A stretch of 64,000 bases of DNA. Source: Adenanthera pavonina. Taxonomy: Eukaryota; Streptophyta; Magnoliopsida; Fabales; Fabaceae. Shown one piece after another: positions 22,336-34,500 of the stretch. A model generated the notes under the pieces. It did not search any database. It was given only the letters and a program-made list of their open reading frames with translations, and was not told the origin of the DNA. Location: NCBI GenBank assembly GCA_026686845.1, contig JAIVEN010000024.1, forward strand, positions 5,815,501 to 5,879,500, read 5' to 3'. Both the position numbers and the translations under genes were made by a program. Numbering within the stretch: position 1 is the stretch's first letter; every line of letters starts with the position of its first letter.

Positions 22336-22729
22336 TTGTCCATGTTGGGAACTAGATCTTGTAGTTTCCTCATGCGCTCATTAATTTTAGTTTTTCTAAC
22401 CTAAAACCACCACTCATTTGCTCAATTATTTCCTTTCTTTGATGCGTATATAGGTAAATACATTATTTGACATTTTTACCTACAAAAATAATGGAAAAAT
22501 TAATCTCAATGCTACTCGAATAAACAATCCGGCTACAAATGGAAAATGGAACAAATATTTGGGGGATATGGCAAACCTAGAATAAAGCATACCCACGCTG
22601 CAATGCTTCGGTGTGAGTAGCACAGCCTTTGGAATGAATTTTACAAGGTACCGAATCTGATTATTGTAATAACTTCTCAATGGCTACCATCTCCATTGCA
22701 GTTTTTGGCAAACTCAAGTGATAAGTCAA
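22336..22729 (-). pseudogene. bHLH transcription factor fragment (bHLH122/128/130-like), two decayed exons
   Basis: Minus strand. Exon 1 (about 22729-22595) reads SLPKTAMEMVAIEKLLQ, a TAA, then SDSVPCKIHSKGCATHTEAL. Plant bHLH proteins of the AtbHLH122/128/130 group have a closely matching block ending SVPCKIRAKRGCATHPRSIA. It ends at a GTATGC donor. Exon 2 (about 22400-22336) follows a TTTTAG acceptor and reads VRKTKINERMRKLQDLVPNM then DK, the helix 1 region of the bHLH domain, ending at a GTGAGA donor. This short exon of about 22 codons with these borders is the conserved one of the family. Line numbering suggests it may be one base short. The expected next exon (QTNTADML...) was not found towards lower coordinates. 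A nonsense codon and substitutions show it is not functional. It sits within the CACTA-like element and was probably captured. Confidence 0.82.
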
Positions 22730-23668
22730 GGGAGAAGGACCACTGGCCTAGCTTTCCTTCTCATTTTGATCAATCACAAACAAGAAAAATTAGGTCCATC
22801 ACATTCCAATATTAAGTGGGAAACAAGAGTTGCAAGAGGTGTGAAGTTGCAAGGAAAAATTTTCAAGATTTGATAAAGATAAGATCCAAGAATGAAGAAA
22901 AGAAAGGGCACAGATCTAAGATCTAAACCTGAACACTGAGAAATTAGTGATGGTGACTTAACATATGCACAATTTGCAAGAGGATAATCTAAGAGGGCTT
23001 GAGAGAAGGACGACTTCACACTAGAACTGAAGAAAACAGCTATATTAAGGTCAGACACAGAGGAGAACGCGATGGGGTCGTGTAGGTTTTACAAAGAGGG
23101 CTTGAGAGAAGAATAACTTCGCACGGGGATTGGAGCCTTCAACGGAGAGGACGAAGCTTCGACGGGGAGTAGGAATCTTTGATGGAGAGACGCCAGTGGT
23201 AAGCTTCAATGATGGGTTGAGAACGAAGTTAGGGCATGGAGGATAGAATAGAGCTTGTATTCGACTTTGATTGAGTGAACACTCACATTTTTAAATTTAT
23301 GTTTTAATTATTAAACAACTTTAGTTGGTGTTTTCTTGAGAAACACCATCTAAAGGTAAGCATCTTTGTTAGTGTTTGTTAATAAAATACTAACTAATGT
23401 TTTTAATTTTAATTCTTTAATTATTAAATAACTTTAGTTGGTGTTTCCTATGAAAATGCCAACTACTGTATTTTTAGATTTTTTTTAATTTTTAATTTTT
23501 AAATCATCTTAGTTGGCGTTTATAAAAAAACATCAATAAAGATGACAATATTAGTTGCCATTTTCTGAGTAAATGGCAACTAAAATGTTTCGTGCCCGAC
23601 TTTAATTGATTTTTCCAAAAGAAATGCCAACTATTGAGCGTTAACAAATCCCAAAATTGACAGTGTCT

Positions 23669-25205
23669 TCAATAGGCAAAAATCAAAAACTTAACTTACC
23701 CAACTATTTAAACTTAACTTCCACGATTCACAAAACTTGAAAAAGTTATCCACACACTCACAACACTTCAACTTACTAGACACATAAAAAGAATCATATT
23801 AAGTCATAACTTCAAGTAGCCACTTCGTGGTCTAAACCACTTCCAATCATTATATAATTTCACATAATTCATCATTCAACATTCCAATTGCTCAATATGA
23901 AGTTTCATAGTTTAAATACCACAATTCCATTTTCTAGCAATTTTCTCCTATTATCGGTAACATTTCCAAGTTAAATTTTCAAGCAATTTGTTTATGTGGT
24001 AAATTGACTCCAAATTTAATCAAACTTGAACACAATTCTCAGTCCAAAGAAGCATATTATAAAAGTTTTATGATCTAATATCATGCATTTTTTATTTTCC
24101 CATTTTCCCCAACTTAGGGTTCTTAGCAACTTAAAATCCACAAGCATAAACCCCAAAAATCCACTATCCAAGAGGCAAACATGATTACCACAAGCCTCTT
24201 GTAACATCCCATGTGACTAAAAGCTTGATTAAAGGATAATCAAGTATTAATATGGATTAAAGAAATTAATTTGGATGGTTATAACAAAATATAAATAATT
24301 GCTGGATTTATTTAAAAAATTGGGAATTCAAGGTGCTGAATTTTAATTCAAGGAGGTGCGGTGTGTAGATTAGTAAATTCCAATATTCTCTCATGCATTA
24401 AATTCTGTTAGAAAAGATTTGGGGTTTTTTCAAAATGGCTCAGTTAATTATAATTATTATAAAAGTCTTACACTCAATGTAGGTGGTCTAAACTTCATTT
24501 ATTTTTCATATATATTATTTTAATCATGACCAGTTCTATCCGGTTAGAGTAAAATAGTTGAACTATTGAACCTTGAATTAGTGTCTCATCCGATTCAACA
24601 TCCAGTCCGGTTCTGACAACATTGTTATTTCATCATAATACTAGTAATCAAGTAATTCATGCAATAGGCAAGTAAATAATTAAATCCATGATTATCTCTC
24701 GCAATAATTAACATTATCAAAACTGGAAAATGAAACACAAAAACTCCACTTGTAACTCATAATATGATGAAATAAGGTTCTAAATACTCCCAAAATGTTC
24801 TCAATTCATTCCCAAGGTCACAAAGCTACAATATTTCCAATATAGTAGTCCCATGCACAAACCGATGAGTTAAAGTTTCAAGTTAGAAATGACGATTAAA
24901 ATTAACTCTAAATAATATCAAACTCATTTTCTATATGTGCACATATAAAAAGTTTTTTAAGGTAGCCAACCAATTCATGGGTGTATGCCTTAATGGGTTG
25001 TAACAAGCAGTGTTGTAAAAATCGAACCGAACCGGTCAGACCGAGAATTGGAGCCATGTCTAGTCTAATAGAAGGGGAGGGCTAGAAGTTTCTAGAATCA
25101 ATGAGAACCAATGGCGGTTTGGGAGGTTGAAGAAAAAGAGACTGAAACCATATGCAAAATAACAAGATTCGAACAACATAAAAGAATATGAAGAAGGAGG
25201 AGGAG
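23669..25205. other. Intergenic with old repeat fragments
   Basis: No gene. TGTAACATCCC at about 24199 resembles the start of a gypsy LTR. Two fragments with GAACCGGT-like sequence, at about 24540-24626 and from about 25008 (CAGTGTTGTAAAAATCGAAC), look like ends of a common plant hAT-like dispersed repeat in opposite orientation, but no target duplication was found. A (GGA)n tract near 25195-25205 is the insertion site of the next element. Confidence 0.35.
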
Positions 25206-28077
25206 TGTAACACCTTAATCTTACCTTAATCTTAGACCATGTTTCCCATGTAATTGGACCTCACTTAAGTCCATTTAATCATATTTAGAAACTTGAATCA
25301 CATGAGAGACCAAAATAGAAAAATTTAAAACTTTTGGTTATTATTCATTTGGTCACTCCATTTTCTAGACTGAACTTTGAAAATCCATAACTAAATCTAG
25401 AAAAATCCTATGGAGGTGATTCAAGTTTCTAAAAATAGCTTGAAACATTATCTATATGAAAAAAAATATGATATAGGATTTTAATTATGCCAAGTGATAC
25501 AGTATTTAACACAAAAATTACTATTCAAATTATCATTTTTCACTTCTTCAGGATTTTGGCTTTAAAATTTTAAAATTCATATCTTATTTTACTCTGAGTC
25601 AATTCATGCATACTTTGCATCAATGGAAAGCTTTGTAAGTCTACTTTATAGCCATATTTATCTTATATTTTTATTCAATTAAAACAGAGCATAATATTAA
25701 CTTAAACCACTAAGGTTAGAATATAAATTTTATTAGAACAATTTTAGGAAAACATACATATCTCTCATTAGTTGCATTCAAACTAGTGGCATCTTAAACT
25801 TAACATAGATCTTTTCATATATGCAAACCATTAAATTTTTAGAGTATTGTATGATTTTATACTTCCTTTTAAAATAAATGATCCTTACAATAAAAATCAC
25901 AGTTTTCACAATACTGTCTAGTTTTGACCTATAACTCAAAAATTCACCATAATTCATGTAGTAGTCCAATTTAGGTGTTCTTTAGCTCTTTAGGAAGCTC
26001 ATTCTATCTACTTTCAAAATATATATAACACCCATATTAAGTGCTCTGTTTCATATAGAGTATCCCTATTTCTTTCATGACTGGTCATCTTGAACAAATT
26101 TTGCATTTCAAACTTCTAAACCAATATCATTCCTTACATACATGGTTCACATTTGTCCAAATCATATTCATAATATTATAAGAGGCCCAAGAGGACATAA
26201 TTACAGTAATACAAAGCCTCATAAGTTCTCATACAATTTTACATAAAATAGCAAAGAAACATAGATTAAAAATGCTCTAATAATCAAAATCTTTCTCCTT
26301 ACTCTTTGCCTCGTTTGGATATTTGGCATAGCTTGGCCTTGTCATCTTTTAAACCTAGCATTTAGGTACTTGAGGGGATGAGAATATGACAATCTCAGTA
26401 GCAAGTCACATCTTATACAATTATGTCAATCATTTACATAAAAACTCACATTTAATCACATTAAACATTAAAACATCATATTGGTCATAAAAAATTCAGC
26501 AACATAACAGCTTAGAAAATGGACATCTCGAGGAATAAAACCCCTCATTTACAACCAAAACTAATAAAAGAAAACATAATTCACAATATGGCAACATATT
26601 ATCATCAAAGAAACATAATGAAAGAACATAAAGCATTGAAGTGTACTTAGTCACCTCTTGGAGTTCTTTTGGCTTCCTCTCTTGAAACCAAAGCTTCTAC
26701 TGGCTTTCTTAAGCTTCCCTAAATACTTGTTCAAGCCACCCATTTCAAGCATAACTTAATAAGTGCCAATGAAACCCAAAAAACTCAAATTCTCTATAGT
26801 AAGCTTTATTTTTGAGCCAATACTTGTCTTTAAAGTTTTTCATCATAGGAAACTCATTTTTACCATCAAATTAATAAAATCCAACTCCTTCTACTAATGA
26901 TCTGGCCGAAGTATGCCAAGAAGGAGGAAGAATTGGTTTTTCACAAAGCTTACTTCAAACTTTCCTGTCTTGCTTTCTTTTATATATACTTATGCTTTCT
27001 CATCATTTTATGGCATAAAATAAACTTCCCTCATTAAATCATGCTTAGGTCGAATCTGGACAGTAGGTGGAGGAGAAGAAATTTCAAGAAAATAATCTCA
27101 AATAACCAAGAAACTAGATCTCAAATAACCAAGAAACTAAGTTAAAGCACTTGAGAATTGCAAAGAGATCACTTACCAATTTTGTCTTGATTTTCTCTTC
27201 TCTATTTCTTCTGTTCCTTTCTCACATGCTCTTTCTTCCTCTCCACTATGCAGCAGCTTCTCTCTTCTATTTTCTAAGTGAATGGTTAGCCAAGACATGA
27301 GGGAGAATATATAACATGCTTAACTATGCTTACTTTCTTGGTTTAGTTACTGTAACCAACTTGAGTTAATTAGAAACTTAACCATTAAGTCTCCAAATTT
27401 GAGCTCATGGTAGCTAAGGTGGCATTCTAGAAGGGAGGATTATCTCTTAAATACTGCATATTTTTCTCAATCCAGTAATGCCCAGTGTTAATTACTTTAT
27501 ACCTGGATCGGTAAATTTACTTTGCACAGTATTAGATCACTTTATAAGTACATGATTAAAATTAACTTGTACATAGTATTACTTTATTATCTTATCTCCT
27601 AACAACTCTTTTTGTGGTACCCAACTATTTTACTTTCTGCCTTTTTGCTTTGTGCAGAAGTTAAAGTAACTTTTCAATATAAAGTTACTTTTTAATCTTT
27701 AACACTGGTTATTTCTGTATACTTAATCAATTAATCTCAGTGCTATATACCATTGGGCTCATCTCATTGCGAGCTTCATTTTTATAGTAATTTTACATAT
27801 TTATAAAATCACTCATGACCTGGATAAAATTATAATTTTTAATTTTTTTGGGTCATTAACTGTAATTTTTGCAAAGGCTTAATATCCACGTGACTTTCCC
27901 TCATTTGGGGACTAACTTGAAAAGAATTTTATTTCTTAAGACAAAAGTATAATTTTCTTATTTTTTATCTAATATGGAAAAATGAACTCTTTACCCTTTT
28001 TTATATTTAACGGCATTTCTCCTTTTTCTCTAATTCTTTATGCATTTTCTGATATTTAAGCATTTAGGAATGTTACA
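25206..28077. mobile_element. Probable solo LTR, 2.9 kb
   Basis: Starts TGTAACACC and ends GGAATGTTACA, so the ends form a short inverted repeat TGTAAC/GTTACA. It is flanked by AGGAG at 25201-25205 and AGGAG at 28078-28082. No coding sequence or second LTR was seen inside. The terminal sequence and length resemble Ty3/gypsy chromovirus LTRs. The target duplication lies in a GGA-rich microsatellite, so it is weaker evidence than usual. Orientation not determined. Confidence 0.6.
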
Positions 28078-28155
28078 AGGAGGAGGGAGAGGGGGAGGAG
28101 AAGGAGAAGGAGAAGGAGAAGGAGAATAATAATAATAATAATAACAATAATAATA
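28078..28155. repeat. Compound microsatellite (GGA/GAAGGA)n then (AAT)n
   Basis: AGGAGGAGGGAGAGGGGGAG, then GAAGGA-type repeats, then (AAT)n with one interruption. It continues the GGA tract that lies left of the LTR at 25206. Confidence 0.85.
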
Positions 28156-28770
28156 AGAAAATAGCAGCCACCAGTTGATTCCTGAAGAAAATGTCTTCGT
28201 GAAGATTTCGCCCAAAAAGACAAGATGCCAAAACCATTGTATTTGAAGAAAAAAAAAATAGATTAAGAAGAGGAGGATATGCCTGAACTAAACCATAGCT
28301 TTGTCGATCGCCAAAGTAAATATCAAAGTGATATTATGACTAGATTTTGAATGAAGAGAGACTAAAGCAACAGGTGGAAGGGAAAGATATGAAAGAAACA
28401 TTGGACAATGTGAATATCCTAAAGGTGAGTAAGTAAAAAGTAGCTTTTATCTTCCTTGTGCTGTGTATTTCGGGCATCTTGTTCAACGTGATGTGACTTT
28501 ACTTTTTTTCAATGCATAATAAAATTTAAAAAGTAGTGCACACATTTGAAAATTATTTCCTTTTCTTCTTCTTATCATCCTAATTTATTATGAATAATTA
28601 ACAATATTACACAAATTCTATATATGAAATGCACTTGTTCCAATTTTTTATTATTAATATTATCTTTAATAAATATAATATTCCTTAATTACTTAGGGTG
28701 ATTAATTTAAAATTTATTTTTATCTTTTTTATACTTATTTTATTTTTATATAAGTGAAATATGGATCCTT
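28156..28770. other. Intergenic, nothing recognised
   Basis: AT-rich, no coding and no repeat structure noted. Confidence 0.5.
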
Positions 28771-28773
28771 AGG

Positions 28774-29123
28774 CTATCTTGGAATGTAGTACCACTTGGG
28801 AATGTACGTGCCGCTAAGGTGAGTCTCTTAAATGTAGATTATGCTACCTTGAGATGTAATACCACTTGAGGATGTGCATGCCGCCAAGATGAGTTTTTTG
28901 AATGTGTATTAGACTATCGTAGAATGCAATACATCTTCAGAATGTGCGAGCCGCCAAGATAAGTTTTTTAAATGTGTATTAGGCTATCTTAGAATGTAGT
29001 ACATCTTGAGAATGTGTGAGCCACCAAGATGAGTCTCTTGAATGTGGATTATACTACCTTGGGATATAGTACCACTTGGGCATGTGTATGTCATTAAGGT
29101 GAGTTATTGAAATATGATAAGGG
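28774..29123. repeat. Minisatellite, five 70-bp units
   Basis: The phrase CTATCTT or CTACCTT recurs at 28774, 28844, 28914, 28984 and 29054, exactly 70 bp apart. Each unit follows the pattern (G)GNATGTAGTACCACTTGGGA, then ATGTG(C/T)(G/A)(T/A)GCC(G/A)C(C/T)AAG(G/A)TGAG, then TTAAATGTGTATTA. Units are diverged but length is constant. Two further partial units at 29208-29230 and 30824-30910 lie on either side of the LTR-like insertion at 29231. Confidence 0.85.
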
Positions 29124-29207
29124 GTGAAACAAATTCCCCAAATGGATATGTTAAGGGGTGGAATGGATTCCCCAAATGGAAATGATAAGAGGTGGAATGG
29201 AATATAA
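29124..29207. repeat. Short tandem repeat of about 34 bp
   Basis: Two and a half copies of a unit (AAGGGGTGAAACAAATTCCC CAAATGGATATGTT and variants) between the 70-bp array and its continuation. Confidence 0.6.
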
Positions 29208-29230
29208 ATTTGACTATCTTGGGATGAAAC

Positions 29231-30818
29231 TGTTGGAAATCTCGGTACACGCGCAGTGAAAAAATATCACTGAATTTCCTCCCATGGATCTGTCAACATT
29301 GTTTAGATTGAGATGTAGAAAAGAATTTCACCTCCAATGCATCCCTTTAGTGTTCTTTTCTTATCGTTGGACTTCAGGAACTGAGGCATCTGTTCAGCTC
29401 CCTCTACTGGTATTTACATGAACAGTGAGTCTAACTCGAATGGCATGCTAGCACCTCTATTTGTGAACGTCTGTACGTTTTGTGTGCGTGTTCGTACGTT
29501 CTCTGTTGGTCCGTACACTGTCTCTCTCTAAGTGTGTGTCCGCTCTATCTCTAGAGTGAGTGGAGACTCTCTCTTAATTCTATAAATAATAACCCTAATC
29601 TATATAATTATATAGATAATGTTTATTATTTGATTAATTTAAATTAAATCAAATCTTAATTAAATAGATTAGTTTAGATTTAAATCTATCTAATAGATTA
29701 AATCTAAACCAACTATCTAATCTAATTCAGATTATGACATTAGTTTAAATTTAAATCTATCACATAGAATTAAATTTAAAACTAATTCATTTAAATTAAT
29801 TTAAATAATATATATATAATTCTAAATATTTAATATATATATATCAAACATATATATATTTCGAATTTAATAATATATATCATATATATTTATAAAATTT
29901 ATACACCCGAAATTGAACGTTAAATTCATTGAATTTAGACACATATTGGATTCAATAAATCTGGACATTCTAGCTTGAGATTGTCCGTTCTTGTGTGTGA
30001 CCTTGTAGGCCCATATGATGTTGGTAGTAGGCCAATGATACTATTGGATCCACAAGTCACAAGTAGCCTCTAGTAAGATATTGTGACTATCCAAATCATA
30101 TGAGATCGGTGATCCGATGCAACTCGATCACATCCCTTTTGTCTCATGATATATAGGTCAAGTATAAGGCATGGAAACATCATTCTCATCTTACTTGACC
30201 ATTACTTTCTCCATTTCCATGTAGACTGATAGAACAAATGGAAACCCTTCCATTTGAGCAAGGCCATGCATTTCTCAGTTTCACTCATCAAGGGGTCCAG
30301 ACATATCTCTCCATTAGTTAGAGGGACAAATTCCATCTTGACCGTTCATCTTCCTCCACATGAATTCCACTATACCCGATCATAGCCTTTATGATCTCCT
30401 GATAAAAGGTGACTTTTGAATATGTCAAAGTGTAGTGTTCCCTATGTAGGAAGCCTGGTGATCTCAGGTCTGGGGACTCAATGATACGGTTATATATGAG
30501 AAATGTTTATGATTTAATCCATGTAACTATCTCATGACGGGTCAATCCAGCACCTGTTCCCTAACAAGTGCTTATGATTTTGATTCATAGCATCATACAT
30601 AATTATCAATCAAAATCATACTAGCCTTAATTCATCATTGTTCCCATAAAGATAATTGACTAGGGACACTTAGGAAAAAATGATTTATCTAAGGATATTA
30701 TTATAAAGATAAACATGTAAACAATATAATAATGTAATAAAAGAAAAAACACCTTCTTTTTCATAATGAAGTACAATATTTATAATACAATAATTGGTTT
30801 AGGGCACATTCTCCAACA
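29231..30818. mobile_element. Probable solo LTR, 1.6 kb
   Basis: Begins TGTTGGAAATC and ends CATTCTCCAACA, giving the inverted ends TGTTGGA/TCCAACA. It interrupts the 70-bp repeat array: sequence before it ends CTTGGGATGAAAC and sequence after it resumes ATCTCGTGAGAGTGTGCCAC, which together make one repeat unit. Flanking pentamers are GAAAC and ATAAC, an imperfect duplication. Interior has AT-rich parts with (TA)n and no coding. Superfamily not assigned. Confidence 0.6.
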
Positions 30819-31087
30819 ATAACATCTCGTGAGAGTGTGCCACTAAGGTGTCAACTGGATGTGAACTCGATTGTCTTGAGATGTAGCACCCATGTGGGCA
30901 TGCCATTGATTGTGGAAATGAAATATATGATATTGTAAAATGGTTGCATAGTCGTAGATTTCATTTTCATGCTTATGCATAGTAGCTTTTAATAGTACTT
31001 TTGCCCTTGGTTACTAAAATTATTATCTCACTCTATGGTATTATATTTTCCAAGTTATAACTCTAGCTTAGCAAAGGAAAGCAACCG

Positions 31088-32819
31088 TGTTAAGTATGAT
31101 GACCTACAAGATTAATTTTGATGAGGTCAAATAGTGGAACATAAAATTTGCATGATATGGTTATGTGATGTTACTTATAACTTTAGATCATACACATTGA
31201 TAAATGCAAATTGAACTAACTACTTGGACCTTTAACTTTTATACCATCTTTTCATGGACTAACAACATGTCCAAGAAAAGAAGAGTGGGCATTGAAGTGA
31301 AGAGATGGAATATCAGCATTATACTCAACTCAAATAAATGATGCTCCTAGAATTTAAAATGTGAAGATGTTGAAGATTGGAAGCTTGGATGCATCAAGAT
31401 AGTCTTTAGACTCAATAGGTATATCTTTCATGGGCTAAAACTCTTTATGTGAAACTCAATGATTTAGATTTACTTTTGTTGTCTTAAGATTTTTGGATAT
31501 CAAAATGCATCTAAAAGATAGTGAAAATAATTATTTCTCAAAACCTTAGTTTGATCTTTGATCAGTATTTTTCAAATATCTCTCAAAGTATAAAAGGTTT
31601 TGATATGAAACTTATTTCATCTAAAAATAAACCCAAATATCTTTCAAAGATGGTTATTTCACTCAAAATGAAGTTCATATGAAAAAGTGATGATTATTTG
31701 AAGTTAAGTAATGATATATGATTTTCAGTTTTAACCTATTATCACTCTTTTGATCATATCTCACAATTACTTAGAATTTCAAAGTGAAACTTGTTTCATT
31801 TGAAACTAGACATTTAGAGCTTTCCAACAATAGGCCATTTGCTTGATTTGGACTTACAATGAGGAAGTTATGATGTCTGTATGTTTTGTACAAGTTGACG
31901 GACGTATTTCAGAGGGATGTTAGATGTATTTTGAGTTGAGCTAAAGTTGGAGCTTCTAGAATATGTTTGAAATACGTATTTTACTTGGCATATGGACATA
32001 TTTTGAAGTCCAAAAGCTGAGAATACTCATTGGACAGTCGATATTCATCTAATGATTGTCCGATAGCCACATTTCAAAGCCCAAAACAATATAATACTCT
32101 TTGGAATGGCTTCTTAGTCCTCTATCTTTGCCTCCAATAGTCATCTATTACTATGTTAGAATACTTATAACACCTAGCTGTGGCTAATTTTTATATCAAT
32201 CAACTATATTTAATCTTTGTCTATAAATATGACTTTCCAAACTCATTTCTAAGAGGTTCTAAATGTATTTGAGCTAGAATACAGTTCATAAACTTTAATT
32301 TGATTCTATCAAAGAGAGAAACACAATCCTTGAGCCAATTCTTGTAAAATCTCTATTGCTGAAGTTCTTAAAGCTTTAATGTAATATTCTACTCTTAGAG
32401 AGATCGTCTATTCTTTTCTACATCATTGTAAATTAAGGGCAATGTATCCCTTGGAAAAATTACTTAAGGTGTATGGTATCCTTGAAGGGACTTAGGTTAC
32501 TCTTGTAAGGGAAGAGTGAACCTATGAGTTTTAGACTTGAGAAGTCTCGCAATGTACCATGGTTTCACAAGTGCCTAGATCGAACTTGTGGAAGATAGTA
32601 AAAAATCTCAAGTAAGTTTCTTGGGGATTGAAGGTAGGCTAAGTGGTTTGTCCGAACTAGTATAAATTTTGGTTTTATGATATTCTTCTTTACTTTAAGA
32701 TTCATATTCTCACATTGCTCTGTTTATCCCTGTTTTGAGCTTCATTAGGCCATTTTCTTCAAAGGAAAAAAGTTGTAACACCCAATTAACCTTCTCTTGG
32801 GTGATCAACCAATCTAACA
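31088..32819 (+). repeat. Element D 5' LTR
   Basis: TGTTAAG...TAACA, homologous to 34501-36224. Between about 31900 and 32100 the motif (GA)CGTATTT and variants (GACATATTTTGAAG, AATACGTATTTTA) recurs several times, as in the other LTR. No coding. Confidence 0.85.
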
Positions 32820-32820
32820 A

Positions 32821-32832
32821 TTGATATCAGAG
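32821..32832 (+). promoter_or_regulatory. Element D primer binding site
   Basis: TTGATATCAGAG one base after the 5' LTR closely matches the plant copia site TGGTATCAGAGC complementary to initiator tRNA-Met, with substitution at the start. Confidence 0.65.
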
Positions 32833-32915
32833 TTTGAGCTCATGGTTAAAAGTTTCACAACTTCAAGAGTACATTGGTTGGTTTTGGAGACAACATTTTA
32901 CTTAAAAGGAGTAAC

Positions 32916-34401
32916 ATGAGCAGACTATCAGGCTTCAATGGAGAGAATTACAGCTTCTGGAAAATGAAGATGAAGGTGTTCCTGTCTCTTGATCTTAACA
33001 TATGAGAGGTGATAGAGAATGGAGATTTCAAGCCAACTACAAGAGATACAAATGGCAACACAGTTGATAAGCCTAGAGTTAAATGGAATGATGAAGACAA
33101 GATAAAATTGTTGCTAAACAAGAAAGCCAAGTAAGCTATAGTTAACACCTTGAGCCAAGAAGAGTTCTTTAGAGTTTCAAGCTACAATACGATAAAAGAA
33201 ATGTGGGAGATTCTCAAAGTTGCTCATGGAGGCATTGATGGCATGAAGCATAGCAAACTCAACACCCTCACATTTGAATATGAAAAGTTTAAAATGGTGA
33301 GTCCATTAAAGAATTTCAAATTTATTATACTTACATTGTTAATCATTTGACAAACTTGGGAAAGAGCTATATACAAAGATAACAAGTAAAAAAAATACCC
33401 AGTTTTACCCAAAGAGTAGGAACCAAAAGTGCCAACAATTAAGGAGATAAGAGGAGAATCATCACAATCTGTAGTTGCACTTTTTGGCAACTTGGCTGAA
33501 TATGAAGAGAAGCTTCAACAACTAAATGTAAAGCAAGACAAGAGGAAGTTATTCTTGTTCAAAGACACCTCATCTCATCAATAATCTGAAGATGATGAAG
33601 AAACTAGCAACGATGATGATAATAAGAGTAGCAGTTCAAATGATGAAGAAGAACAGTGTGCCTATCTGTGCTTAATGGAAAAATCTAATAATGAAGTATT
33701 AAGTATTGAATTTGAATCTAAATTTAATTTTTCTTTTAATGAATTGCAAGATACTTACAATGAAATACATTATAAACTGATTGTATTATCAAAAGCACTT
33801 GTGCAGAGCAAGAACAAAGTGATTTTCTTAGAAAAAGAATTAAAAAAAAGAAAATGATGAAGATAATGCAGAAGAGTTAGAAAGTATTTGTGAAATTCGC
33901 ACACACACACACCCTCTTGTGCTTCATGTGATAATTTAATAAAAAAGAAAGAGGATTTAACGAGAGTTTTAGCCAACTTTATCGGTTTATCCAATGTAAA
34001 GATAAGTTAAATATTATACTTGACAAATAGGAATGTGTGTTTGACAAGTCGGGTGTTGGCTACACGAATAAGTCTAAGGAGAATAATAAGCTTTATTTGA
34101 ATTTCTTTGTGCTTGCTACTATGCCTGACTCACAATTATGCACATATTGTGGCAAAAATATGCATATTACTCATTTGTGTAATATAAGGAGAAATGATTT
34201 AAACAAAAACATGAAGTATGTTCCAAAGAATGCCACCAACTCTCTTGAACCCAAATATAAGTGGGTACCAAAATGTCTTTTTAGTGTTTCATCTATTAAA
34301 ACTCATTCAAGAAGAATGCACAATTTGGTACAAGAAAGAGGATATAGAAAAAGAAAGAGGGTAGAAATGTTACCGTTCAAATATTTTGCTGATGTCAAAT
34401 A
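32916..34401 (+). pseudogene. gag: Element D gag, decayed
   Basis: ATG at 32916 reads MSRLSGFNGENYSFWKMKMK, the usual plant copia Gag start, then a TGA, then IENGDFKP and later LSQEEFFRVSSYNTIKEMWE and GIDGMKHSKLNTLTFEYEKF. Further on comes an acidic stretch (SEDDEETSNDDDNKSSSSND), CAYLCLMEKSNNE, and a coiled coil (ELQDTYNEIHYKL, FLEKELKKRK). A zinc motif CTYCGKNMHITHLC near 34138-34180 and YKWVPK follow. Several nonsense codons and frameshifts break it, and a (CA)n run at about 33899-33911 has replaced part. It matches Gag of copies A-C in plan but not closely in sequence. Confidence 0.82.
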
Positions 34402-34483
34402 AGAGAAGAGAAGTTTATGAAAAATATGATGCCTTATATGATAAATTTATCTGAAGCATATTTTTCATAATTGATTTGCTATC

Positions 34484-34500
34484 ATAAAAAAGGGGCAGAT
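34484..34500 (+). promoter_or_regulatory. Element D polypurine tract
   Basis: AAAAAAGGGGCAGAT immediately before the 3' LTR, the expected plus-strand primer site. Confidence 0.75.

Larger units (their letters stand above)
18304..23665. mobile_element. Non-autonomous CACTA-like DNA transposon carrying gene fragments
   Basis: The left end starts CACTATACCAAAAAAG, and the right end, read inward, starts CACTGTCAATTTTGGG. Both are flanked by the trinucleotide TCT (18301-18303 and 23666-23668), the 3-bp target duplication expected for CACTA. Both subterminal regions (about 18325-18510 and 23320-23640) are packed with hairpin-like repeats of TTAGTTGG(C/T)GTTT and its complement AACGCCAACT, in opposite orientation at the two ends, which is typical of CACTA binding-site arrays. 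No transposase is visible in the 5.4 kb. The interior holds decayed bHLH exons and a second coding-like fragment. The right terminus differs from CACTA at one base, hence moderate certainty. Confidence 0.75.

Noticed and set aside
22774..23058. Open minus-strand frame of 94 codons upstream of the bHLH exons
   Set aside because: It looked like a possible first exon of the bHLH gene, but its residues do not resemble the family N-terminus and it is hydrophobic without clear context.
28030..28215. Frame with a Ser-Pro repeat tract
   Set aside because: It is a translation of the (GAAGGA)n microsatellite on the opposite strand.
28774..29123. Regularly spaced repeats as a CRISPR-like array
   Set aside because: Units are contiguous, diverged and without unique spacers; the host is a plant nuclear genome.
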